This document shows positions 56,228 through 64,000 of a DNA stretch of 64,000 bases, in pieces; position 1 is the stretch's first letter, and the number at the start of each line of letters is the position of its first letter. Source of the stretch: Planctomycetota bacterium (GTDB lineage Bacteria; Planctomycetota; UBA1135; GCA-002686595); contig JADYYP010000017.1 of assembly GCA_020853575.1 (NCBI GenBank), positions 1 through 64,000 on the forward strand, given 5' to 3'. A program made the translations under genes and the position numbers. The notes beneath the pieces were generated by a model. The model had not been told where the DNA came from. It worked only from the letters and a program-made list of their open reading frames with translations, and searched no databases.

Positions 56228-57556
56228 TCACACGACGCGCGTCACGCCCGGTGTCGGGATCGGATAGCGACCGTCCCCGTCGGGCAATGTCGGCGGATCC
56301 GTGGTCCATGTCAGATCACCGGGCGCCGCGGGCCACAGCGCGACGTCGGACGCGAGCGCCGCGTCCCAGCTGAGCGGTTGTCCGCCGTAGGTCGCCATGC
56401 GGCCCAGGATCGCGGTCATGGTCGAAGTCGCACCGTACTCGGCCTCGTTGTGCGGCGTGTCCTCGCGGATCGCTGCGAACAGCACGTCGTGCTCGACCTG
56501 ATAGGGGTCGGCACTCTCCAGCTTCGAGCGCCACTTGCTGCCGTCTTTCGCCGTGATCGTGGCCGCGCTGATGTCGCACGCGCCATTCGATCCGTGGGCG
56601 TGCTCCGACACGCTCGACCACGTATTGGACTGATGGCGGCACTGCGAAAGGCACGTCGAGCCGTCGGCGTAAGTGAACTCGACGAAGTGGTGGTCGTAGA
56701 TCTCGCCGAAGTCCTTGCCGGTGCGCACTTGGCGCCCGCCCTGTCCTTGGGCGCGCACCGGAGGGCCACCCTTGAGCCAATTGACGACGTCGATGTTGTG
56801 GATGTGCTGCTCGACGATGTGGTCGCCGCACAGCCAATTGAAGTAGTACCAGTTGCGCATCTGGTACTCCATTTCGGTCATCTGGGGCTGACGCGGGTTG
56901 ACCCACACGCCGCCGGAATTCCAGTAGCAGCGCGTGAAGTTGATGTCGCCGATCGCTCCGTCGCGCAAGCGCGCGATGGTCTCCACGTAGCGCGCATCGT
57001 GGTGGCGCTGCAGGCCCACTCCGACCTTCAAGTTCTTGGCCTTCGCGACCTGCGCGGCCTCGAGCACTTTGCGCACACCGGGAGCGTCGACCGCAACCGG
57101 CTTTTCCATGAACACGTGGCGCCCACGCGAAATCGCGTATTCGAAATGCCACGGCCTGAAACCGGGCTGCGTGCACAAGAGCACCACATCGCAGTCGACG
57201 TCGATCGCCTTGCGGTACGCGTCGAAGCCCAGGAAGCGCCGCTCCTTGGGCACATCGACCTTGCCAGGCTGTGAGCGCGAGATCTCGGCCAGGCTGCCCT
57301 CGAGGCGATCGGTGAACGCGTCGGCCATGGCGACGAGCTTGACCGGGCCGGCCGTGGAAAGCGCCTGCACCGCGGCGCCAGTGCCGCGACCGCCACATCC
57401 GACCAAGACGACGCGCAATTCGGGCTCGCCGAGCGAGCGCGCCAGCCGCGCCGCTGCCGGCTGCGCCATCGCAGCGCCGACCACGGCGGCCGACGAACCC
57501 ACCAAGAACTGACGTCGAGCGAGACTCGAGCACTCCGCGCTGATGTTCGTTTTCAT
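56228..57556 (-). CDS. Gfo/Idh/MocA family oxidoreductase, Tat-exported
   Basis: About 442 residues from ATG 57556. The start carries a twin-arginine signal ('LARRQFLVGSSAAVVGAAMA'). The Rossmann motif 'VVLVGCGGRGTGAAVQA' and the catalytic-lysine motif 'FMEKPVAVD' identify an NAD(P)-dependent sugar or cyclitol oxidoreductase. 'GDHIVEQHIHNIDVVNWLKG' is typical of the large planctomycete/Verrucomicrobia secreted group. The substrate is unknown. No sugar-catabolism genes adjoin it. Confidence 0.93.
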   Translation of the reverse strand: MKTNISAECSSLARRQFLVGSSAAVVGAAMAQPAAARLARSLGEPELRVVLVGCGGRGTGAAVQALSTAGPVKLVAMADAFTDRLEGSLAEISRSQPGKVDVPKERRFLGFDAYRKAIDVDCDVVLLCTQPGFRPWHFEYAISRGRHVFMEKPVAVDAPGVRKVLEAAQVAKAKNLKVGVGLQRHHDARYVETIARLRDGAIGDINFTRCYWNSGGVWVNPRQPQMTEMEYQMRNWYYFNWLCGDHIVEQHIHNIDVVNWLKGGPPVRAQGQGGRQVRTGKDFGEIYDHHFVEFTYADGSTCLSQCRHQSNTWSSVSEHAHGSNGACDISAATITAKDGSKWRSKLESADPYQVEHDVLFAAIREDTPHNEAEYGATSTMTAILGRMATYGGQPLSWDAALASDVALWPAAPGDLTWTTDPPTLPDGDGRYPIPTPGVTRVV

Positions 57557-57698
57557 GGCTCCTGGGCTCCGCGAACGGAGCGCGCAGAGGATGACACGAA
57601 CGCCCTGAGATTGCGATCCACGCTGCGCCGCGACCGAGGTCGCGGGCCGGGGCGCGCGGTGCTTGCGCGCCAGCGCGAATCGCGCTCTGCTTCGTTTC

Positions 57699-58034
57699 AT
57701 GCATAGCGGCATGCGCGCCAGGCCCGACGACGACCGTCGCCAGCGCATTCTCGCCACGGTCGACAGCATCCCGCGCGGGGCGGTCGCGAGCTACGGACAG
57801 GTCGCGCGCGAGGCGTTGCTTCCCGGCCGCGCGCGGCTGGTCGGGCGGGTGCTGGCGGAATTGCCCGCGGGCTCGAGACTGGCCTGGCACCGCGTGTTGA
57901 ACGCCGCTGGAAAGTGCAGCTTTCCGCCGGGATCGCCGCACGCGGTCGAGCAACGCCGGCGCCTCGAGCGCGAAGGCGTCGAGTTCTCGGGCACCGGGCG
58001 CGTCGATCTGGCGCGCTTCGGCTGGTGTCCGTGA
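57699..58034 (+). CDS. Alkyltransferase-like protein (ATL, MGMT fold)
   Basis: About 111 residues from ATG 57699 (ATG 57711 also possible). The MGMT DNA-binding domain is clear: 'RGAVASYGQVAREA' and 'GSRLAWHRVLNAAGKCSFPP'. The acceptor motif PCHR reads 'AWHR', so no alkyl transfer is expected; ATL proteins instead flip and flag O6-alkylguanine for nucleotide excision repair. There is no neighbouring repair gene. Confidence 0.88.
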   Translation: MHSGMRARPDDDRRQRILATVDSIPRGAVASYGQVAREALLPGRARLVGRVLAELPAGSRLAWHRVLNAAGKCSFPPGSPHAVEQRRRLEREGVEFSGTGRVDLARFGWCP

Positions 58035-58145
58035 CGGATCGCCCTGCGCGCGGTGCGCATGGAGTAGTCTGGAAGCGAACATTGCGCCCCCGCGCACGTC
58101 GAACGACGGTCCAACTGTCGCCTTATTCGCTCCGAGGAGTGTCCC

Positions 58146-61145
58146 GTGGCCATTTCGATCCTGGCGTTCTCGATCCTCACGCTGCCCCAAGTCCAGGGAG
58201 CGCCGCTGGATCTCGCTCTCGCGCGCTTCCGCACCGATCACGGTGCGCAGTGGCGCATCGACGTCGACGAGGGCACGGGCTTCGCGGAATTCCTCTACGG
58301 CGGTGCGCTCGAGGGCGAGTTCGTTCCCCGCGAGGACGCCGAGTGGTTCACGCTCGCGCGCGCCGCACTGGAACGAACGAGCGAGCTGCACGGCATCGAG
58401 CCCGCGACGCTGATCGAAGAGCGAGCGTTGCACTTGCCGCTGGGGTTCGCGGGGACCAGCGACAAGTTCACGCTGCGCTTCCGGCAGGTCGTGAATGGCG
58501 TGCCCGTGGACGACGGGCGCGTCAACGTGCTGTTCGACATGCGCGGGCGACTGCTCTCGGTGCAGACGCGGGCGCTTCCGGGCGTCGCGGCGCTGCAGAC
58601 GGTGCCCGGGGTGACCGCGGAGCAGGCGCTCGAACGCGCCGAGCGCGCCTTTCGCTCGGACCACGGCCTCGCGGCCACGCAGAACTCGACCCCGCAACTG
58701 TGCATCGCGCAGATCGAGCGCGACGGCTGGCGCTCCGGCGCGCTCGCGTGGAAGGTCGACGTGCAACGGCTCGTCGACGGCGACGGGCCGCTGGGCACGA
58801 CGTTCGTGCTCGATGCGCACACGGGCGAGGTGCTGCGGCGAGACACGTCGATTCACTACTTCGACGTCAGCGGCACCATCTCGACCCGGGCCACGCCTGG
58901 ACTGAACCCCGACACCGGCTCCAATCCGACGACGGTGCAGCCGCTCGCCTACACGAGCGTGTCGAGCGGCAGCGTGACGGCGACCTCCGATGCCTTCGGG
59001 AATTTCACCTTGGTCGGCGTCGATGCTCCGGCGAGCGTGATCGTCGGCTACGACGGCGCGTACAACAACGTCAACAACTCGGCCGGCAGTCCGCACACGG
59101 CGACGTTCAACGCGCTGACCGCGACGGGCAACACGTTCGTGTTGAACACCGCTCCGACGGAGTTCGTCACCGCGCAGGCCAACGTCAACATCGCGGTCAA
59201 CGCGATGCGCGACTGGGTGCGGTCGATCAACCCCTCGGATACGCACGCAGACTTCGTTCACAACGCATTCGTCAACGTCAATTCCGCCTGCAACGCGTTC
59301 TACAACGGATCGAGCATCACCTTCTTTTGGGCAGCGAGCGGTTGCGTCAACACCGCGTACTCGACGGTGATCGCGCACGAGGACGGGCACTGGCTCAACG
59401 TGCGTTATGGCACGGGCAACGGCGGCGACGGCATGGGGGAGGGCAACGCCGACACGTGGGCCATGTACCTGTACGACGACCCGATCGTCGGCCGCGGTTT
59501 CTGCGGGACGAACTGCAACATCCGCAGCGGCGACAACACGCGCTCGTTCTGCGGTGACTGCTGTCCGGCGTGCTACGGCGAAGTGCACGCCGACGGCGAG
59601 GTCTGGATGGGCGCGGCCTGGAAGATCCGGCGTAATCTCGACCTCCTGCTCGGGAACAGCGCCGGCGACGCGGCCGCCAACACGCTCTTCCTGGGCTGGA
59701 TGAACGCCTACAACCAAGGACAGATCAAGTCGGTCATCGAGGCGCAGTGGTTGACGCTCGACGACGACGACGGTGACATCGACACCGGCACGCCGCACTT
59801 CTCACAGATCGACAGCGCGTTCCGCCAGCAGGGCTTCCCGGGGCTCACGCTGCAGCCGGTGTACATCGGCTCCGTGACGACGCTGCCCGACACGCTCGAC
59901 ACCAACGGTCCCTACGTCGTCGACGCCGAGGTCTACTCGAACGCCTCGGCGCCGCTCTCCAGCGTGCAGCTCTTCTATCGCACGCACGCGGGTTCGTTCG
60001 TCGCATTGCCAATGAGCGCGCTGGGCGGCGCGACCTTCCGCGCCTCGATTCCCGGTCAGGCGGCCTCGACCAAGGTCTACTACTACGTGCAAGCGTCGAA
60101 TACCTCGGCCTTCACGGTGCGCAAGCCCAGCTCGGCTCCCAGCGTGTCGTCGTTCTTCACCGTCGGCCCCACGACGGAGGTGTTCCACGACACGTTCGAG
60201 TTCGCGCAGGGCTGGAGCGTGAGCAACGATCCGTCGCTGAGCGGCGGCGCTTGGGTTCGCGGAGATCCGCTGGGCACTTTCGTTGGCACGCGCGCGGCGC
60301 AACCCGAGGACGACGATCTGGCCGATGCGGGTCCGTCGGCGATGTTCACCGGTCAAGGCAGCTTCGGCGGCCCCCCCGATGACGCGGACGTCGACGGCGG
60401 TCCCACGCGCTTGACCTCGCCGGCGCTCGATCTCGCGGGCACGATTCCGCAGATCGAATTCTCCTACTGGCTGTTCAACCTGACGGGAGACGACTCGCTC
60501 ACGGTCGAGCTCTCGCCCGACGGATCGACGTGGTTCACGGCGCGCGTCTACACCGGCGGGCAAGGCGGCTGGCAACGCGACGTGCTCGACGTGAGCTCGT
60601 ATTTCGTTCCGACGGCGAACGTTCGCGCGCGCTTCTCGGTCGCGGACGTCGCGGGCATTTCGGTGACCGAGGCAGCGCTCGACAATGTCGTCGTGCGTGC
60701 CTTGGGTGCGAACCTGTGCGCCGTGCCGCAGGTGTTCTGCACGGCCAAGGTCAACAGCGCCTTCTGCGTACCGACCATCGCCGTCAGTGGCACTCCGAGC
60801 CTGACCAGCTCCCAACCTTTCACGATCGGCGTCAGCCGCGTGCTCAATCAGAAGTCAGGGCTGTTCTTCTACGGCTTGGGCGGGAACTCAGCGCCCTACA
60901 AGGGTGGCTTCATGTGCGCCGCGCCGCCGTTGCGTCGCACGCCGACGCAGCAAACGGGCGGCAATCCGGCGCTCGAGGACTGCACCGGCACGATGACCTT
61001 CGACATGAATGCCTGGCTGCAGAGCGGCGCGGACGCCAATCTGATCTCGGGCGCACAGGTGGCGGGCCAGTTCTACTATCGCGATCCGCAGGACCTCCAC
61101 ACCCTGGGGCTCTCCGACGCGGTGCTGTTCAGCGTGTGCCCCTGA
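58146..61145 (+). CDS. Secreted zinc metalloprotease (M36/thermolysin-like) with shared C-terminal domain
   Basis: About 999 residues from GTG 58146, with GAGGAG six bases upstream and a signal peptide ending 'LPQVQGAP'. An FTP-like pro-region (~90-200: 'FRQVVNGVPVDDGRVNVLFD') is followed by the catalytic domain with His411-Glu412-x2-His415 ('AHEDGHWLN') and the likely third ligand Glu432 ('GMGEGNADTWAM'). A cysteine-rich insertion (six Cys, 453-476) comes next. An Ig-like and a jelly-roll segment lead to the four-cysteine C-terminal domain (864-999). It should be an exported endopeptidase. Confidence 0.87.
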   Translation: MAISILAFSILTLPQVQGAPLDLALARFRTDHGAQWRIDVDEGTGFAEFLYGGALEGEFVPREDAEWFTLARAALERTSELHGIEPATLIEERALHLPLGFAGTSDKFTLRFRQVVNGVPVDDGRVNVLFDMRGRLLSVQTRALPGVAALQTVPGVTAEQALERAERAFRSDHGLAATQNSTPQLCIAQIERDGWRSGALAWKVDVQRLVDGDGPLGTTFVLDAHTGEVLRRDTSIHYFDVSGTISTRATPGLNPDTGSNPTTVQPLAYTSVSSGSVTATSDAFGNFTLVGVDAPASVIVGYDGAYNNVNNSAGSPHTATFNALTATGNTFVLNTAPTEFVTAQANVNIAVNAMRDWVRSINPSDTHADFVHNAFVNVNSACNAFYNGSSITFFWAASGCVNTAYSTVIAHEDGHWLNVRYGTGNGGDGMGEGNADTWAMYLYDDPIVGRGFCGTNCNIRSGDNTRSFCGDCCPACYGEVHADGEVWMGAAWKIRRNLDLLLGNSAGDAAANTLFLGWMNAYNQGQIKSVIEAQWLTLDDDDGDIDTGTPHFSQIDSAFRQQGFPGLTLQPVYIGSVTTLPDTLDTNGPYVVDAEVYSNASAPLSSVQLFYRTHAGSFVALPMSALGGATFRASIPGQAASTKVYYYVQASNTSAFTVRKPSSAPSVSSFFTVGPTTEVFHDTFEFAQGWSVSNDPSLSGGAWVRGDPLGTFVGTRAAQPEDDDLADAGPSAMFTGQGSFGGPPDDADVDGGPTRLTSPALDLAGTIPQIEFSYWLFNLTGDDSLTVELSPDGSTWFTARVYTGGQGGWQRDVLDVSSYFVPTANVRARFSVADVAGISVTEAALDNVVVRALGANLCAVPQVFCTAKVNSAFCVPTIAVSGTPSLTSSQPFTIGVSRVLNQKSGLFFYGLGGNSAPYKGGFMCAAPPLRRTPTQQTGGNPALEDCTGTMTFDMNAWLQSGADANLISGAQVAGQFYYRDPQDLHTLGLSDAVLFSVCP

Positions 61146-61161
61146 TTGCGCCCGGCTCGAT

Positions 61162-63549
61162 TCAAGCGTCGCCCCAGGGCACGAAGAGGATGTGCCCGCC
61201 CGAGCGCTCGCCCTCGGAGCGGTAACGGAAGAGCCTCCACAGGAACGAGACTTCGGTCGTGCGGGGGGAGCTGTCCCAAGTGATGAACGGGAAGATGTCG
61301 CGGCGTGTCTGGTCGCCCGAGGTCTCGCTGCGGTAGGCGTAGAACAGCACGTTGAACTTGGACGAGCCCGGGCGCGTGCGCGAATTGACCAGCCACAGCG
61401 GGCCACTCCACTCGACCGAATCGGGCTTGCTCTCGTAGTTGAAGATCAGCGGCAGCCGCAGCTGGCTGCGCTCGACGAGCTCGGTGGCTTCGTCGGCCAG
61501 CTCACGTGCGGCTTGCTGTAGCGCGGGGAGCTCTTCGCTCTCGAGCACGTGTCCGTGTCGCGCGAGAACCGCGCGCGCCGCCGTCGTGTCTCGCGACGAC
61601 GCGTGGCGCGAGTCTCCGTTGTCGGCGAAGGGAGCGAGAACGCGTGCCTCCTCGTCGGTCAGCGAGTCCTCGCGCCACACCCGGTAGGTCTCGTTCTGGT
61701 GCGCGAACAGGCCGAAGAGCAGGGACTGCTCACTCTCGCGGACGCGGTTCCACGTGCTCAGTCCGCGACCATCCGGGATCACTTCCGCGCGACTCTCGGC
61801 GCTGGACCAGCCGAGAACGGTCAGCAGTCGTGTCGACAGCCGAGTGCGGCGCGCGTCGGTGCGCCGCGTGCGCACGAACACGAAGGGCGAGAATGCGTGG
61901 GTCTCCTCGTGGCCTTCGAACTCGGAGTGACCGAACAGTGTCAGCCAGCCCAACAGCGACTCGTCCTCGACGCTGCTCGTGCTCGATGCGAGCGGCCACG
62001 CGTACCACGACCTCGCCGCGCCACGCCGGGCGTAGCCGCCGAATCCGAGCAGATAGCGGCCGACGAAGTCGTCTCCCGTGCGCGAGCTCCAGAACAGCGG
62101 GAACAGCCGGTGCTTCTCGGTGTCGCCATAAGCGCGATGGCCATAGAGCGTGAGGTCGTACAACAGGCCCGGGCCGGACTCGACGTTGCTCGTCGAGTAC
62201 AACGGCCACAGCCGGTGGGAGCTCTCACTCGCGCTCGAGCGGTGATGTCCCAGGCCGAGCGCGAACCAGCCTTCGCTGTTTTCGCCGTCGCTGGTGTTCG
62301 AGAAGAACGGCATCGAGCGCGTGGTCGTCCGCGTGCCCTCGCGCTCGCGCTCGAAAAGCGGCCAGACCACCGCCGTGCGTTCGGACACGCCGTCGACGCT
62401 CTCGCTGTGGTGGTACAGCGGACCGAGCACGTTGACGTAGCGCGAGGCGCCCGATGCGCTCCAACCGCGACCGCCCAGAGGCGTCAGCAGCGTGCGCTCG
62501 TCACCGTCTTCGGCGTAGTAGAACAGCGGCAAGAGCATCTTCGAGGATGCATCGCGCGTGTGGCTCGACCACCACAGGGGATAGAGGTTGAACGAGCCGC
62601 CGTCGTCCTCGACACGCCGGTTGCCGAGCAACGTGAAGACCTGCGTCTCGTCGCCGCGCTTGCGCTTCCAGTAGAACGGCAAGAGCGCGGTGTCCGCATC
62701 GTCGCCACGCTCGTGCTCGTAGAAGAACGGCAGCAGCCAGTTCTGGGTCTCGTCCGGGCTGGAGTGGGTGCGCGCCAGCCCGAGCAGATAGGTCCGCGTG
62801 CGACTCTCGGCCGAGAGCTGGTGGGCGTAGAAGGGCGCGAAGGTGAACGTGCTCGCGTCGGCGTTGCACCACACCAGCGGGAACACGCCCCAAGCGCGGC
62901 GCTCGTCCGGCTCGCGCTTCCACCACACCGGTCCGACATGGCGCGTGTCCGCCGTGCCGAACACCGGGAACACGCCGAAGCCTGGCTCGTCGCGTTGCCA
63001 CCACAGTGGACCGACGTAGTTGAATGCGCCGAAATGCGCCAGCGGGAACAGTCCACCCGAGTGCGGCTCGGTCGAGCTCCACCACACCGGTCCGACGTAG
63101 CTGAAGTCGCCGAACAGCGCGAGCGGGAACAGCCCGCCATAGCTCGAGCTGGCGTGCTCGCCCGACCAGAACACCGGCCCGAAGAAGTTGAAGGCGCCGA
63201 AGTGGAACAACGGGAACAGACCCTTCGAGTCGCCGACCCAATAGGCCGGGAAGGCCCAGCCGTTCCCGCTGCGCGTGTCGTGGCGGAACCAGGGGTAGAG
63301 GAACTCCCAGGTGCTGTCGTCGTGCGCGATCAGAGGGCGCAGCGCGAAGCCGCGCGGATCGACGTCGAAGAACGGCCACGCGACCGCCGTTCCCTGGCCA
63401 TTGTGGTAGACGAGCGGCCACAGGCTGATGCGGTCCGCCGCGGCGTCGCCGACGAGCGGCGAGAGTCGACCGAGTCGATCGAGCGACGCGCAGGACGAGC
63501 AACAAGCGGCGAGAGCGACGGCGAGCGAGAGCGAAGCGTTCGAGCGCAT
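61162..63549 (-). CDS. Repeat lipoprotein with LFPL...GPxWW units, unknown function
   Basis: About 795 residues from ATG 63549 with GGAGGG eight bases upstream; lipobox 'LAAC'. Residues ~110-227 hold four near-tandem units of ~25-30 residues ('GLFPLFHFGAFNFFGPVFW', 'GLFPLALFGDFSYVGPVWW', 'GLFPLAHFGAFNYVGPLWW', then a diverged one). Looser copies ('LLPFFYEHERGDDADTALL', 'WPLFEREREGTRTT', 'RLWPLYSTSNVESGPG') continue to ~560, giving a beta-rich, Trp/Phe/Pro-rich protein. I recognise no named family. The pattern suggests an extended outer-membrane-associated beta structure. The last ~200 residues are less repetitive. Confidence 0.8.
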   Translation of the reverse strand: MRSNASLSLAVALAACCSSCASLDRLGRLSPLVGDAAADRISLWPLVYHNGQGTAVAWPFFDVDPRGFALRPLIAHDDSTWEFLYPWFRHDTRSGNGWAFPAYWVGDSKGLFPLFHFGAFNFFGPVFWSGEHASSSYGGLFPLALFGDFSYVGPVWWSSTEPHSGGLFPLAHFGAFNYVGPLWWQRDEPGFGVFPVFGTADTRHVGPVWWKREPDERRAWGVFPLVWCNADASTFTFAPFYAHQLSAESRTRTYLLGLARTHSSPDETQNWLLPFFYEHERGDDADTALLPFYWKRKRGDETQVFTLLGNRRVEDDGGSFNLYPLWWSSHTRDASSKMLLPLFYYAEDGDERTLLTPLGGRGWSASGASRYVNVLGPLYHHSESVDGVSERTAVVWPLFEREREGTRTTTRSMPFFSNTSDGENSEGWFALGLGHHRSSASESSHRLWPLYSTSNVESGPGLLYDLTLYGHRAYGDTEKHRLFPLFWSSRTGDDFVGRYLLGFGGYARRGAARSWYAWPLASSTSSVEDESLLGWLTLFGHSEFEGHEETHAFSPFVFVRTRRTDARRTRLSTRLLTVLGWSSAESRAEVIPDGRGLSTWNRVRESEQSLLFGLFAHQNETYRVWREDSLTDEEARVLAPFADNGDSRHASSRDTTAARAVLARHGHVLESEELPALQQAARELADEATELVERSQLRLPLIFNYESKPDSVEWSGPLWLVNSRTRPGSSKFNVLFYAYRSETSGDQTRRDIFPFITWDSSPRTTEVSFLWRLFRYRSEGERSGGHILFVPWGDA

Positions 63550-63673
63550 GGAAGCGACCCTCCGCGCGCATCGTAGTCATGCCGAGCTTCGCCGCGCGCG
63601 CCGGACGAGGCTCTAGCCTCGAATGCACGCGATAGGGTGCGCGAAGCGATCGAGGTGCAGGTCGCCGCTCGCG

Positions 63674-64000
63674 TCAGCGACCGCCCTTGCGCTGGCGATC
63701 GACGATCTCCTGCACGCTGTCGAGATCTGCATTCCAGTAGCGCTGTTTCTCGGACTCGCTGGGCTCCTGCAGCGGCCGCACCACGCGGAAGCCCACGAAC
63801 TTGGCGTCGGTCAGGTACCAGATCGACTTGGGGAGCTGTGGATCCTGCACCTTCCACGCAGGCGACGAGCCGCGCCGCGCTGCGCTGCGCAGGCGCTCGG
63901 GGTCGTCGTCCCACGAACCGCCGCGCACGACGCGCGGGTAGATCTTCGTCGGCCACGCGATCGGGTTCTTCGGGAGCGCATCCGTGGGCTGCGCGTAGAA
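63674..64000 (-). CDS. FGE/SUMF1-family protein, C-terminal part (runs off window)
   Basis: 108 residues of an open frame that continues past the window end, so start and most of the gene are missing. '[20 protein letters not shown]' followed by '[18 protein letters not shown]' is the C-terminal core of the formylglycine-generating-enzyme/SUMF1 fold, as in sulfatase-modifying enzymes and many planctomycete kinase-linked homologues. The ~30 residues after the core are charged ('[18 protein letters not shown]'). Whether it modifies the sulfatase at 20804 cannot be told without the N-terminal part and the catalytic cysteines. Confidence 0.85.
   Translation of the reverse strand, partial: FYAQPTDALPKNPIAWPTKIYPRVVRGGSWDDDPERLRSAARRGSSPAWKVQDPQLPKSIWYLTDAKFVGFRVVRPLQEPSESEKQRYWNADLDSVQEIVDRQRKGGR

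Overview
The window looks like a chromosomal segment of a GC-rich Planctomycetota bacterium, probably one of the deep-branching marine 'Poly30/Pla163'-type lineages. This is inferred from gene content: a TIGR02999-type ECF sigma factor, a Ser/Thr kinase with C-terminal TPRs, a DUF1207 outer-membrane protein, a sulfatase and an FGE-family fragment, a Trx7/PDZ (seleno)protein homologue, and five secreted proteins that share one ~130-140 residue four-cysteine C-terminal domain. No rRNA, tRNA, CRISPR array, intact insertion sequence or prophage was seen. Coding density is high and both strands are used.

Layout. 1-9 kb: a secreted beta-propeller protein (-), a long gene-poor gap with a hairpin and a possible transposon-end relic, a subtilase (+), a DUF1207 barrel (-) and a lipoprotein MsrB-MsrA fusion (-). 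9-19.6 kb: a second large subtilase with two P domains, a TPR Ser/Thr kinase (-), an orphan E1-alpha 2-oxoacid dehydrogenase subunit, an FG-GAP secreted protein and an orphan CdiI-like immunity protein. 19.6-31.7 kb: a secreted unknown, a sulfatase, the helicase Lhr, a translationally coupled trio (sialate O-acetylesterase, Rsm22/METTL17-like methyltransferase, TRIC-type channel), a zinc-ribbon membrane protein and dihydrolipoamide dehydrogenase.

32.3-41 kb is the clearest functional unit: TonB-dependent receptor, DUF3450, TtpC-like MotA/TolQ/ExbB protein, ExbB, ExbD, TonB and a TPR lipoprotein in one tight operon. It is followed, after a strong hairpin, by a secreted beta-helix-type protein that ends in the shared C-terminal domain. 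43-49 kb: an alpha-helical repeat protein, then on the minus strand an aldo-keto reductase, a GNAT-like protein, an ECF sigma factor and a small outer-membrane barrel, with lipB divergent. 49-52 kb: an HPt protein and an HDOD-REC-GGEEF regulator. 51.7-64 kb: a glycosyltransferase/PHP pair, a Trx7/PDZ protein, a Gfo/Idh/MocA oxidoreductase, an alkyltransferase-like protein, a secreted zinc metalloprotease with the shared C-terminal domain, a repeat lipoprotein of unknown function and the 3' end of an FGE/SUMF1-family gene.

How the genes fit together. The emphasis is on the cell envelope and on secreted degradative functions: three proteases, a sulfatase, an acetylesterase, energised outer-membrane uptake and methionine-sulfoxide repair. 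Lipoate-dependent metabolism is scattered over the window (E1-alpha, dihydrolipoamide dehydrogenase, LipB) without E1-beta or E2. The most interesting signal is the shared four-cysteine C-terminal domain on otherwise unrelated exported proteins. It may be an undescribed sorting or anchoring module, and one carrier lies directly behind the TonB-TtpC locus. All identifications rest on reading the translated sequence; no database search was possible.
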